This document shows positions 35,797 through 44,360 of a DNA stretch of 64,000 nucleotides, piece by piece. Source of the DNA: Bradyrhizobium sp. Ce-3 (lineage in GTDB: Bacteria > Pseudomonadota > Alphaproteobacteria > Rhizobiales > Xanthobacteraceae); NCBI RefSeq assembly GCF_022835695.1, contig NZ_BQUV01000009.1:124001-188000 (forward strand), given 5' to 3'. Under the pieces are notes generated by a model. That model made no database searches and was not told the origin of the DNA. It saw nothing but the letters and a program-made list of their open reading frames with translations. Each line of letters starts with the position of its first letter. Positions within the stretch are counted from its first letter, which is position 1. A program made the position numbers and the translations under genes.

Positions 35797-36326
35797 GGGC
35801 GGCCCAGCTTCAGTTGAGTGACGATGTCTTCGATGATGGCATCGACCGAACGATCGATCGCGACCGTGATCGGGCGTTCGTCCGGCGTCGGCGGCTCCAG
35901 CGTCCTGAACTGGCTGGCGAGCAGGCCCGGCGGCATGAAATGGTCCTTGCGCGCGGCGAGCCGCGTCGCGATCAGCTCCTGCGTGCCGTCGAGGAAGACG
36001 ATGCGGATATCGTCGCGGCCGTGCACCAGGATGTCGCGATAGGCGCGCTTCAGCGCGGAGCAGGCGATGACGGCGCGCTCACGGACGCCGCAGGTGCGGT
36101 CGATCTCGGCGGCGATCGCGCGCAGCCAGGGCCAGCGATCCTCGTCGGTGAGCGGCTGGCCGGAATGCATCTTTGCGACATTGCTCGGCGGATGAAAGCT
36201 GTCGCCGTCTTCGTAGCGCCAGCCGATCCTGATCGCGAGGCGGTCGGCGATGGTGCTCTTGCCAGAGCCGGAGACGCCCATCACGACCAGTGCGCAGGGG
36301 TTTTGCCCGTCACCCAAGAAAGTCAC
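35793..36326 (-). CDS. gntK: Gluconokinase GntK
   Basis: GntK phosphorylates D-gluconate to 6-phosphogluconate, feeding the Gnd reaction encoded in the same operon. The 177-aa product has Walker A GVSGSGKST (about residues 17-25), YEDGDSFHPPSNVAKMHSG with the substrate-binding residues, GQPLTDEDRWPWL, CSALKRAYRDIL and the FMPPGLLASQF lid region, all typical of the GntK/thermoresistant glucokinase family. The start is a GTG at 36326, 9 bp after the pgl stop. It overlaps the following HAD phosphatase gene by 4 bp. Length is normal for the family (about 160-180 aa). Confidence 0.93.
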   Translation of the reverse strand: MTFLGDGQNPCALVVMGVSGSGKSTIADRLAIRIGWRYEDGDSFHPPSNVAKMHSGQPLTDEDRWPWLRAIAAEIDRTCGVRERAVIACSALKRAYRDILVHGRDDIRIVFLDGTQELIATRLAARKDHFMPPGLLASQFRTLEPPTPDERPITVAIDRSVDAIIEDIVTQLKLGRP

Positions 36327-36335
36327 CCAACAAGG

Positions 36336-37088
36336 TCATCCACGAGTTCCCTCCGGCAGCGCTGCCTGATCGATCAGCCAGACGGTTTCGCCCAGCGATC
36401 GTGCGCGGTTTGCCGGCAGGTTCTCGCCTGCGAACAGGCGCGTCAAGATCGCGCGCTTGTTTTCGCCCGCGACCTCGAACAGCATCTCGCGGCAGGAGGC
36501 GAGCGCGGGCAGGGTCAGCGACACCCGCGGCACGAACGGCTCGACATTGGCTTTGGGCACCCCGACCACCCAGCGCTGGGTTTCCTCGACCGCCGGGAAG
36601 CCGGGAAACAGCGAGGCGGTGTGGCCGTCGGGCCCGATGCCCATCAGCACCAGGTCGAACAGCGGCCGCTTCGGATCGAGCTGCTCGGCGCCGTAGAACG
36701 CCATCAGCTCGTTCTCGTAGAGCGCCGCGCTGACATCGGGATCCCTGAGGTCGGCGGTGTCGGTCGCGATCGGGTGGACATTGGCGGCCGGGGCGCAGCG
36801 GTCGAGGAAGGCCTGACGCGCCATGCTCATATTGTGCAGCCTGTCCTTGCGCGGCACCAGGCGCTCATCGCCGATGAACCAGTCGATGCGGTCCCACGGA
36901 ATCCGCTGGCGATAGTCCGGCGTCGCCAGTAGCTCGTAGAGCGCCTTGGGGCTGGAGCCGCCGGTCAGGCACACCGCGATCCGGCCGGGGTTCTGGTCGA
37001 TCCTGGCGATCACCCGCTCGGCGGCCGTCTTCGCCAGGGCCGCGGGACCCGCGACCGTGATGATTGTGCGCTCGCCGGGCGTGGTCAT
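36336..37088 (-). CDS. pgl: 6-phosphogluconolactonase
   Basis: Pgl hydrolyses 6-phosphogluconolactone, the product of Zwf, to 6-phosphogluconate. The 250-aa protein is of the DevB/SOL type related to glucosamine-6-phosphate isomerase. The sequence shows CLTGGSSPKALYELL (phosphate-binding loop), DWFIGDERLVPRKDRLHN, and LVLMGIGPDGHTASLFPG with the conserved Gly-His. ATG 37088 lies immediately after the zwf stop (gap of about 1 bp), so the two are tightly coupled, and gntK follows after 9 bp. Family length and motifs agree, and the context leaves little doubt. Confidence 0.95.
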   Translation of the reverse strand: MTTPGERTIITVAGPAALAKTAAERVIARIDQNPGRIAVCLTGGSSPKALYELLATPDYRQRIPWDRIDWFIGDERLVPRKDRLHNMSMARQAFLDRCAPAANVHPIATDTADLRDPDVSAALYENELMAFYGAEQLDPKRPLFDLVLMGIGPDGHTASLFPGFPAVEETQRWVVGVPKANVEPFVPRVSLTLPALASCREMLFEVAGENKRAILTRLFAGENLPANRARSLGETVWLIDQAALPEGTRG

Positions 37089-37089
37089 G

Positions 37090-38583
37090 TCAGCCGAGCT
37101 TCCGCCAGCCGCGGCCGTCGCGCGTCAGCAGCGCGTTGGCCGCCTCGGGGCCCTCGCTGCCGGCCTTGTAGGGCTGCAGGCCGCGTCCGCCGGCGCTCTT
37201 CCAGGCATCGATGAACGGCTGCACCGCCTGCCATCCGGCCTCGACGCTGTCGGCGCGCTGGAACAGCAGATTGTCGCCGATCATGCAGTCATAGATCAGC
37301 GTCTCGTAACCGGTCGACGGCTCCGCCTTGAAGTAGTCCTTGTAGCGGAACTTCATCTCGACGCCGTCGATGTTGATGGTAGGGCCCGGCACCTTGGTGT
37401 TGAATTGCAGCTCGATGCCTTCGGTCGGCTCGGTGGAGATGACGAGGTAGTTCTGCGACAGGCGGTCGACCGCGGTGTCGCGGAACATCGCGAACGGCGC
37501 CTGCTTGAACTTGATCGCGATCTCGGTGCGCTTGGTGTTCAGCGCCTTGCCGGTGCGCAAATAGAACGGCACGCCGGCCCAGCGCCAATTGTCGATGGTC
37601 AGCTTCAGCGCGGCATAGGTCTCGGTCGAGCTGTCCGGCTTGACATCCGGTGTCTTGAGATAGTCCTCGATCTCGGTGTCGCCGATCCGCCCGGCGCGAT
37701 ACTGGCCGCGCACCGAATTGGACAGCGCCTCCTGCTCGCTCTGGATCTGGATCGCGCTCAGCACCTCGGCCTTTTCCGAGCGCACCGCATGGGCGTCGAA
37801 GCGCGCCGGCGGCTCCATCGTCACCAGCGACAGCAGCTGGAACAGATGGTTCGGCACCATGTCGCGCAACGCGCCGGTGGCATCGTAGAAGCTGCCGCGG
37901 TGGCCGACGCCGAGCTTCTCGTCGACGGTGATCTGGACGTGATCGATATGGTTGCGATTCCAGATCGGCTCGAACATGCCGTTGGCGAAGCGCAGCACCA
38001 GGATGTTCTGGACGGTTTCCTTGCCGAGGTAATGGTCGATCCGGTAGATCTGATGCTCGTCCATCAGCTTCAGCAGCGCGGCATTCAGCGCCCTGGCCGA
38101 CGCCAGATCGGTGCCGAACGGCTTTTCGACGATCAGCCGCCGCCAGGCGCCGTTCTCCTCCAGCATGCCGGTGCGTCCGAGCTGCTCGCTGATCGGCATG
38201 AAGGCGCTCGGCGGCGTCGCCAGATAGAACAGGCGGTTGCCGCCGGTGCCGCGGGCTTGCTCGAGCTTGCCGAGCCGTTCGTTCATGGCATCGAAGGACG
38301 CCGGATCGCGCGGATCGGCCTCGATCGAGGTGACGCATTCGAACAGCCGCTTGGCGATCGCCTCGTCCACCGGGCGGGTGGCGAACTTGCGCAGTCCCTG
38401 CATCAGGCTGTCGGTCAGCTGCTCGCTCGACATGCCCTTGCGGACGATGCCGACGACGCAGAATTTCTCCGGCAGCAGGTCGCCGGCGGCGAGATTGTAG
38501 AGCGCCGGGACCACCAGGCGGTGGGTCAGATCACCGGTGGCGCCGAAGATGATGAAGGAGCAAGGATCGGGTTTTTTCTGCAC
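37090..38583 (-). CDS. zwf: Glucose-6-phosphate 1-dehydrogenase
   Basis: Zwf oxidises glucose 6-phosphate to 6-phosphogluconolactone with NADP+ (or NAD+), the entry to the oxidative pentose phosphate and Entner-Doudoroff routes. The 497-aa product has the nucleotide-binding FIIFGATGDLTHR at the N-terminus, the substrate and catalytic motif YRIDHYLGKE, and WAGVPFYLRTGKAL near the C-terminal domain. The start is GTG 38583. A hairpin-forming repeat separates it from the upstream gnd gene, and pgl follows at once. It is a complete, normal-length enzyme. Confidence 0.96.
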   Translation of the reverse strand: MQKKPDPCSFIIFGATGDLTHRLVVPALYNLAAGDLLPEKFCVVGIVRKGMSSEQLTDSLMQGLRKFATRPVDEAIAKRLFECVTSIEADPRDPASFDAMNERLGKLEQARGTGGNRLFYLATPPSAFMPISEQLGRTGMLEENGAWRRLIVEKPFGTDLASARALNAALLKLMDEHQIYRIDHYLGKETVQNILVLRFANGMFEPIWNRNHIDHVQITVDEKLGVGHRGSFYDATGALRDMVPNHLFQLLSLVTMEPPARFDAHAVRSEKAEVLSAIQIQSEQEALSNSVRGQYRAGRIGDTEIEDYLKTPDVKPDSSTETYAALKLTIDNWRWAGVPFYLRTGKALNTKRTEIAIKFKQAPFAMFRDTAVDRLSQNYLVISTEPTEGIELQFNTKVPGPTINIDGVEMKFRYKDYFKAEPSTGYETLIYDCMIGDNLLFQRADSVEAGWQAVQPFIDAWKSAGGRGLQPYKAGSEGPEAANALLTRDGRGWRKLG

Positions 38584-38606
38584 GTGACCTTCCGCGGTTA
38601 TCTTCT

Positions 38607-38680
38607 AGACGCGTTTTCTTCACGCGAACCGGTGCCCATCCCGCATCACGTGCGGGACAGGCCCCGCTTGAAAACGCTTT
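38607..38680. repeat. Palindromic repeat between gnd and zwf
   Basis: The outer arms GCGTTTTC (38611-38618) and GAAAACGC (38670-38677) enclose an inner perfect hairpin CCCGCA-tcacg-TGCGGG (38640-38656). The outer element resembles a dispersed Bradyrhizobium repeat (TTCACGCGAACCGG ... CGCTTGAAAACGC). It reaches the gnd stop codon and would form a cruciform-like RNA structure inside the operon, possibly lowering or stabilising part of the transcript. Confidence 0.7.
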
Positions 38681-39662
38681 AAGCCTTCTTCGGCGGCTCC
38701 TTGTGGCCGCCGAAACCTGCGCGCATCGCCGAGAGGATTTTCTCCGCGAAGGTGTGGTCCTTGCGCGAGCGGAAGCGCGTGTAGAGCGCGGCCGTCAGCA
38801 CCTCGGCCGGCACCGCCTCGTCGACCGCTGCATTGACGGTCCAGCGGCCTTCGCCGGAATCCTCGACGAAGCCGGAGTAATTGTCGAGCGTCTGGTTCTG
38901 CGCCAGCGCCGAGGCGGTGAGGTCGAGCAGCCAGGACGGGATCACGCTGCCGCGCCGCCAGACTTCGGCGATGTCGGCGATGTCGAGATCGAAGCGATGG
39001 TCCGGCGGCAGCGCCTCGATATTGGCGTTCTTCAGGATGTCGAAGCCCTCGGCATAGGCCTGCATCAGGCCGTATTCGATGCCGTTGTGGATCATCTTGA
39101 CGAAATGCCCGGCGCCGACGGGACCTGCGTGGATGTAGCCCTGTTCGATCCTGGCATCGCGGCCCTCGCGGCCGGAGGTGCGCGGGATGTCGCCGATGCC
39201 CGGCGCCAGCGTCTTGAAGATCGGGTCGAGCCGGTCGACCACTTTCTTGTCGCCGCCGATCATCATGCAATAGCCGCGTTCGATGCCCCAGATCCCGCCG
39301 CTGGTGCCGACATCGACATAGTGCAGTCCGCGTTCCCGCAGCGCCTTGCCGCGGCGGACGTCGTCCTGCCAGAAGGTGTTGCCGCCGTCGATGATGACAT
39401 CGCCGGGCTGCATCAGCTTCGACAGCGCCTCGATGGTGGCTTCGGTGATCTTGCCGGCCGGCAGCATCACCCAGGCGGTGCGCGGCGCTTCCAGCTTGAG
39501 GACGAAATCCTCCAGCGACGAGGCGCCCGTCGCATTGTCGGCGACGAGTGCCGCGACGGCCTTCGGGTCCTTGTCGTAGACCACGGTGGTGTGGCCCTGG
39601 GTCATCAGGCGGCGGACGATGTTGCCGCCCATCCGCCCGAGGCCGATCATGCCGAGTTGCAT
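38679..39662 (-). CDS. gnd: 6-phosphogluconate dehydrogenase, decarboxylating (short form)
   Basis: Gnd converts 6-phosphogluconate to ribulose 5-phosphate and CO2. The 327-aa protein is the short GndA/YqeC-type form; the classical enzyme is about 470 aa. Visible are the Rossmann motif [26 protein letters not shown], the substrate-binding GTSGGIWG and [16 protein letters not shown] with the catalytic Lys. The short class often prefers NAD+, which is family knowledge and not shown here. It starts 12 bp after the tal-pgi stop, so the operon runs tal-pgi, gnd, zwf, pgl, gntK, HAD. Confidence 0.93.
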   Translation of the reverse strand: MQLGMIGLGRMGGNIVRRLMTQGHTTVVYDKDPKAVAALVADNATGASSLEDFVLKLEAPRTAWVMLPAGKITEATIEALSKLMQPGDVIIDGGNTFWQDDVRRGKALRERGLHYVDVGTSGGIWGIERGYCMMIGGDKKVVDRLDPIFKTLAPGIGDIPRTSGREGRDARIEQGYIHAGPVGAGHFVKMIHNGIEYGLMQAYAEGFDILKNANIEALPPDHRFDLDIADIAEVWRRGSVIPSWLLDLTASALAQNQTLDNYSGFVEDSGEGRWTVNAAVDEAVPAEVLTAALYTRFRSRKDHTFAEKILSAMRAGFGGHKEPPKKA

Positions 39663-39674
39663 TGCTCGCCTCCG

Positions 39675-42521
39675 TCAGTTCAGCGCGGCCGAGATCGCGG
39701 CATCGAGCGCCGCCAGCCCGGAGCTGAGATCGCCCTTCAGGTGGACGCGCAGCGCCCGCCGGCCACGCTCGGTGAGCACGTCGAAATCGCCGCGCGCCTG
39801 CGCCGCCTTGATCACGCCGAAGCTCGCCTTCTGGCCGGGCACCGCCAGGTCTTCGGTGTCCTCGGTCGTGACCTGGAGGAACACGCCGCTGTCGGGCCCG
39901 CCCTTGTAGGCCTGCCCGGTCGAGTGCAGGAAGCGCGGGCCGAACTCGGCACAGGTCGCAAGGTGCCTGGCATCGCGGACCTTCAGCCGCATCGCCTGCA
40001 TGGCGTCGATGGTGTCGCCGTCGCGCTCGATATAGGCGAGCAGGGCGACATAGTCGCCGCGGCCGGAGCGCGACAGATGCGCCTTGATCCAGGAGTTGAG
40101 GTCGCCATTGGCGCCGGCCTTGCGCAGCTCCTCGGCGTTCTGCGCGTCGGTGTAGAGATCGACGCCGTCGACTGAGACCACCGGCTGCTCGGCCGGCAGC
40201 GACCCGGTCTTCTCGAATGCCGCCGTCAGCTCGCGGGTCTTGATCTTGGCAGCCTCGACGTCGGGCTGGTTGAACGGGTTGATGCCGAGGATCGAGCCGG
40301 CGACCGCGGTCGCGATCTCGAAGCGGAAGAATTCCTGGCCGATATGATCGATTCCCTTCATCACGATGCGGACCACGGGATGGCCGGCGGCCTCGAGCGC
40401 GGCGAGCTTCGCCTCATGCGCGGCGTCGCTCTCGGCCTCGGTGCGCAGGTCGATGAAGAAGCGGTCGTTGCCGTAGACCGCAGCGTCGCCGATGGTCTCG
40501 CCCTCGATCGGGATCAGGCCCTTGCCGTCCTTGCCGGTCGATTCCGCGATCAGCTGCTCGGCCCAGGCGCCGAAATCGGCGACGTCGGGCGAGGCGAAGA
40601 TCGTCACCTTGTCGCGGCCTTCGAGCCCGGCGATGCCCATCGCCAGCCCGAGCTGGACGCCCGGGTTTTCCCGCGGCGGCACGTCGGCGCCGCAGGAGCG
40701 CACCATGGCGAGCGTATGGCCGAGCAGGCTGCGGAGGTCGATGCCCGCGGCGGCCGCCGGCACCAGGCCGAATGGCGACAGCACCGAATAGCGGCCGCCG
40801 ATCGCGGGATCGCCGTAGAAGATGCGGGCAAAGCCCTGCTTGATCGCGACCTTCTGCAGCGACGAGCCCGGATCGGTCACCGCGATGAAGCGATGGCCGG
40901 CCTTGTCCTTGCCGATCGCCTTGGCGACGCGGTCGAAGAAATAGTCCTTCATCACGTTCGGCTCAGTGGTGCCGCCGGATTTGGAGGAGACGATGAACAG
41001 CGTCTTGGCGATGTCGACATACTCCTCCATCGCGCGCACCTGCGCCGGATCGGTTGAATCGAGCACGTGCAGCCGCGGGAAGCCGGATTTGTGCGGGAAG
41101 GTCTGGGCCAAGACCTCGGGCCCGAGGCTCGATCCGCCCATGCCGAGCACGACGGCGTCGGTGAAGTTCTGGCCCTTCACGCGCTTGGCGAAATCCTCGT
41201 AGTCGGCGACGTCGGCGGAGGCGGCGCTGTTCAGCCAGCCCAGCCATTTGTCCTCGTCATCGCCGGTCCAGACCGACTTGTCCTTGTGCCAGAGCCTGCG
41301 GATCTTGGCCGCGGCGCGCCATTCCTCGGTGCTCTTCTCGACCGCCTTCTCGATGGTCGCGCCGAGCGCCAGCTTCTGATGGTCGATGCCGCCGCCGAGT
41401 GAGGTCGCGCGCTTGTGGGCCACCGCGCCGTACAGCTTGTCGGCCGCGTCGGCGAACAGCTTGACGCCGTCCTTGACCAGCTCCTCGGTGATCGCATCGA
41501 GCGAGATGCCGGACTTCTCCAGCTCCTCCAGCACGTGGCGGGCGTCTTCGACATTCTCCTCGAGGCTGTCGCGGACCTTGCCGTGGTCGCGGAAGGCGTC
41601 CAGCGTCGCCGGCGGCACGGTGTTGACGGTGTCGGGGCCGATCAGCTCCTCGACATAGAGCACGTCGCTGTAGTCCTTGTTCTTGGTGCCGGTCGACGCC
41701 CACAACAGCCGCTGCGGCTTGGCGCCCTTGGCGGTGAGCTTGTCCCAGCGCGGGCCCGAGAACAGGCGCTTGTAGTCCTGATAGGCGAGCTTGGCGTTCG
41801 CGATCGCGACCTTGCCCTTCAGCGCGGCCAGCCGCTCCTTCTCGGAGGGATCGTTGGCGCGGGCGATCTTCTCGTCGAGCTGCTTGTCGACGGCGCTATC
41901 GATGCGGCTGACGAAGAAGCTCGCCACGCTCGCGACATGGGAGGGATCGCCGCCCTTGGCGACGTATTTCTCGAGGCCCTTGAGATAGGCCTCCGCGACC
42001 TGGCGATAGACCTTCTGCGAGAACAGCAGCGTGATGTTGATGCTGATGCCTTCGCCGATCAGGTGCTCGATCGCCGGCAGGCCCTCCGGCGTCGCCGGCA
42101 CCTTGACCATCAGGTTCTTGCGGTGGACGTCCTTCCAGAGCCGCTCGGCCTCGGCGATCGTGCCCTTGGTGTCCATCGCGAGATAGGGCGAGACTTCGAG
42201 GCTGACGAAGCCGTCGCCGCCATGGCTGTGGTCGTAGACCGGGCGCAGCACGTCGGCGGCATGTTGGATATCCACGACGGCAAGATGCTCGAACAGGTCG
42301 GCGACCGAGCGGTCGCCCTTCTTCAGGGCCTGCCCGATCGCCCCGTCATACTCGTCCGAGCTGCCGATCGCCTTCTCGAAGATCGAGGGGTTGGACGTCA
42401 CGCCTTTGACGCCGTCGGTCTCGATCAGCCGCTTCAGGTCGCCCTTGGCGACGAAGCCGCGGGCGAGGAAGTCCAGCCAGACGGCCTGGCGGTGATTTTC
42501 GAGTGCTTTGACGGGGTTCAT
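39675..42521 (-). CDS. Bifunctional transaldolase / glucose-6-phosphate isomerase
   Basis: A 948-aa fusion. Residues about 1-370 are transaldolase (LIETDGVKGVTSNPSIFEKA, then NLMVKVPATPEGLPAIEHL with the Schiff-base Lys, and SRIDSAVD). Residues about 390-940 are phosphoglucose isomerase (VLGMGGSSLGPEVLAQTF, VSSKSGGTTEPNVMKDYF, then the GINPFNQPDVE region near the end). It therefore joins a non-oxidative pentose phosphate step to the isomerase that recycles fructose 6-phosphate to glucose 6-phosphate for Zwf. It heads the operon; its ATG 42521 follows a 218-bp interval with no recognisable motif. The fusion is known in several bacterial groups including rhizobia. Confidence 0.95.
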   Translation of the reverse strand: MNPVKALENHRQAVWLDFLARGFVAKGDLKRLIETDGVKGVTSNPSIFEKAIGSSDEYDGAIGQALKKGDRSVADLFEHLAVVDIQHAADVLRPVYDHSHGGDGFVSLEVSPYLAMDTKGTIAEAERLWKDVHRKNLMVKVPATPEGLPAIEHLIGEGISINITLLFSQKVYRQVAEAYLKGLEKYVAKGGDPSHVASVASFFVSRIDSAVDKQLDEKIARANDPSEKERLAALKGKVAIANAKLAYQDYKRLFSGPRWDKLTAKGAKPQRLLWASTGTKNKDYSDVLYVEELIGPDTVNTVPPATLDAFRDHGKVRDSLEENVEDARHVLEELEKSGISLDAITEELVKDGVKLFADAADKLYGAVAHKRATSLGGGIDHQKLALGATIEKAVEKSTEEWRAAAKIRRLWHKDKSVWTGDDEDKWLGWLNSAASADVADYEDFAKRVKGQNFTDAVVLGMGGSSLGPEVLAQTFPHKSGFPRLHVLDSTDPAQVRAMEEYVDIAKTLFIVSSKSGGTTEPNVMKDYFFDRVAKAIGKDKAGHRFIAVTDPGSSLQKVAIKQGFARIFYGDPAIGGRYSVLSPFGLVPAAAAGIDLRSLLGHTLAMVRSCGADVPPRENPGVQLGLAMGIAGLEGRDKVTIFASPDVADFGAWAEQLIAESTGKDGKGLIPIEGETIGDAAVYGNDRFFIDLRTEAESDAAHEAKLAALEAAGHPVVRIVMKGIDHIGQEFFRFEIATAVAGSILGINPFNQPDVEAAKIKTRELTAAFEKTGSLPAEQPVVSVDGVDLYTDAQNAEELRKAGANGDLNSWIKAHLSRSGRGDYVALLAYIERDGDTIDAMQAMRLKVRDARHLATCAEFGPRFLHSTGQAYKGGPDSGVFLQVTTEDTEDLAVPGQKASFGVIKAAQARGDFDVLTERGRRALRVHLKGDLSSGLAALDAAISAALN

Positions 42522-42739
42522 GGGTGCCTGTTCTCGTTCGATCGAGGGTCGATTTTTGGGTTCCCGGGCAGCTTTCGGGGGCAGGGGCGGATTGTCAACA
42601 TGGCTGGGGGCCCGGGCGGAATATCAACATTCCCAAGGGATAACGCCATTCACAACAGTTCGATCCCCCAGGAAGCGCGGCGGCGAGCAGACCCTGATCT
42701 CGGCACATTTTTATGACGCGTGCGGCGCACGCGCGTGCG

Positions 42740-43183
42740 TCAGGGCCGCAAATAGAGGTAGCCGCGGGATTGCAGCTCGGCGAGGCGGACCACGCCGCCA
42801 CGCTCGGCGGCGACGAAGCCGGGAAGCAGGTCCTTCAGGGCGATGTTCTGCGACTTCATGGTGTTGGCGCAGGCGGCGAGCTCGATCCCGTCCCTTGTGA
42901 ACTGCCCGACATGCCTGGACAGGTCGGGATTGGCGGCTGCTGCATGAAACGCCTTCAGCGCCTGGCCGTGCACCACGAGCGCGATCGTCACGTTGCCGGG
43001 ACCGCCGACGCCGTCGAGATGGTTCTGGATGTTGCCGATCACGAAATTGACCTTGGCGAGGTCGTCGAGGTGGTAGGCCACCTTCAGCTTCTGCGGCGGA
43101 GCCTCGGTGGCGTTCGCCTTTGACGCTGCGAACGCGGCGCCGATCGCCGAGAGCGTGCCCCACAGGATGCTGCGTCGGTGCAT
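42740..43183 (-). CDS. DsrE-like family protein, exported
   Basis: A 147-aa protein with an N-terminal export signal (HRRSILWGTLSAIGAAFAASKANA), whose paired Arg and hydrophobic core could be a Tat or Sec signal. The mature domain has the DsrE/DsrF-like layout: KVAYHLDDLAKVNFVIGNIQ, VTIALVVHGQAL, then a Cys in LAACANTMKSQNI and a final VVRLAELQSRGYLYLRP. DsrE-type proteins are often linked to sulfur transfer, but many exported relatives are uncharacterised and only one Cys (in LAACANT) is conserved here. It is followed on the same strand by its own upstream neighbour, an exported protein, with a small gap. Function beyond the fold is not claimed. Confidence 0.8.
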   Translation of the reverse strand: MHRRSILWGTLSAIGAAFAASKANATEAPPQKLKVAYHLDDLAKVNFVIGNIQNHLDGVGGPGNVTIALVVHGQALKAFHAAAANPDLSRHVGQFTRDGIELAACANTMKSQNIALKDLLPGFVAAERGGVVRLAELQSRGYLYLRP

Positions 43184-43222
43184 GGCGTCCCTCGCGCAAT
43201 TATTGTTGAACGCGCCAACCTA

Positions 43223-43852
43223 TCACTTGTGGCGGAGTGCGGCGAGTTCCTTGCGGTCGGTCACGAGTTCGGCGCATTCGCGCGAGTCCGCACGATCGAG
43301 GCGAAAGATCTTGTCGTCGGCACCGGCGAGCAGCGCTTCGCCCGCGTCGTCGTCGGGCTTGTTGCGATTCCACATCCTGATGCTGGCGAGGCGCGCGATC
43401 GCGGACTTGTCGTCTTTCGACAGCGCCACGCTGATACCGCCGCCTTCGCAATCCACGCCGCATTCAAAGCGTATTTCGTGACCGGATTCGGTTGCGAGTG
43501 CGTGGTTGCAGAAGCCGCTGGAGTCGAAATTGCCGGAGCGATGGCGGTAGGTGACGCCGAGCCGGAACGAGTAGTTGGTGGTCTCGTCCTCCGGCGCGTC
43601 TTCGGCCGACACCAGAAGCTTCATCGTGCCGACCTTCTGCTTCGGATGCTGCGCGAGATGATTTGCATCGTATCGCCGCACGAAGCAGGCATAGGCTTTC
43701 GCGCCGGGCGGGCCTGCGAACATCCTGTTGTCGAAGGCGGCCGCCAGGCCCTTGTCGACCGCCTTGTCGACGTCCTCCTGCGCCTGGGCGGTTGACGTCG
43801 CGGCGGTGCAGGCTGCGACGGCAAGTGCGACAACGAGAAACGCCTGCTTCAT
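43223..43852 (-). CDS. Exported protein of unknown function
   Basis: A 209-aa product beginning KQAFLVVALAVAACTAATSTAQA, a clear signal peptide (possibly a lipoprotein, since a Cys follows the hydrophobic core). The mature part contains AYACFVRRYDANHLAQHP, several Cys (FCNHA, FECGVDCEGG) and a C-terminal charged stretch; I do not recognise a family. The segment FECGVDCEGGGISV could hold a disulfide. I chose ATG 43852 over an upstream in-frame start because the signal peptide begins there. It lies 39 bp before the DsrE-like gene and probably shares its transcript. Confidence 0.75.
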   Translation of the reverse strand: MKQAFLVVALAVAACTAATSTAQAQEDVDKAVDKGLAAAFDNRMFAGPPGAKAYACFVRRYDANHLAQHPKQKVGTMKLLVSAEDAPEDETTNYSFRLGVTYRHRSGNFDSSGFCNHALATESGHEIRFECGVDCEGGGISVALSKDDKSAIARLASIRMWNRNKPDDDAGEALLAGADDKIFRLDRADSRECAELVTDRKELAALRHK

Positions 43853-44360
43853 GACCGTCTCGGGAATAGCCCGCGCCTCCAAGGTGTCATCTTTACAGCG
43901 CGGCAATGGTGCCGCGCGGAACTGCGCGGGCTCGTTGCCTTAGTCGCGGCGAGAAGGAGGCACGTTCAACGGCTTCTGAATGTTTGTTCATCCGAATCTG
44001 TGACGCGCGCATCTTGACGCCAAGGCTGGACAGCCACACGTTTTCAGGGAGCCCAACGTTCATCGCCGGACGGGGAAGTTGCCCCGCTCGGATATCCGCC
44101 TCGGAAGCCTGGGCCCCGGTAAACCACGGATGTGGCTGAGGAGTTACAACCGTTAAAAACAGGCTACCAACGGGGGATATTGATGAACCATTAAGCTTCC
44201 TGCCTGTTGATAAGGCAGAGGCTGCACGCGCCGTGCATTGCCGAAATGAGTCGGTCGAGTGTCCAATGGACCCAGCGTGCCGACGCTGATTCGATCCTAG
44301 GACGCTCTTGTTACGACTCGTGTCAGTCGTGCGGCGATACATATCGTGGAGAGAGGGATC
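43853..44360. other. 508-bp non-coding interval upstream of prkA
   Basis: This is the divergent control region between the exported-protein gene and the prkA-yeaH-spoVR unit. It is distinctly more AT-rich than the flanking genes. A small hairpin CTGCCT-gttgata-AGGCAG is visible near 44201-44219. One GGAAC (43918-43922) lacks a -10 at proper spacing. No family-like open frame was found, and I cannot point to a convincing promoter. Confidence 0.55.

Noticed and set aside
42522-42739. Possible small gene or promoter between tal-pgi and the DsrE-like gene
   Set aside because: No good frame; one GGAAC on the minus strand (42564-42560) lacks a proper -10 (GATC at N16).
43918-43936. GGAAC followed by CGTT upstream of prkA
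   Set aside because: The spacer is only 10 bp, too short for an EcfG promoter.
43893-44342. 149-codon minus-strand frame in the gap before prkA
   Set aside because: No family resemblance, no convincing start context, low-GC regulatory-type DNA; treated as non-coding.
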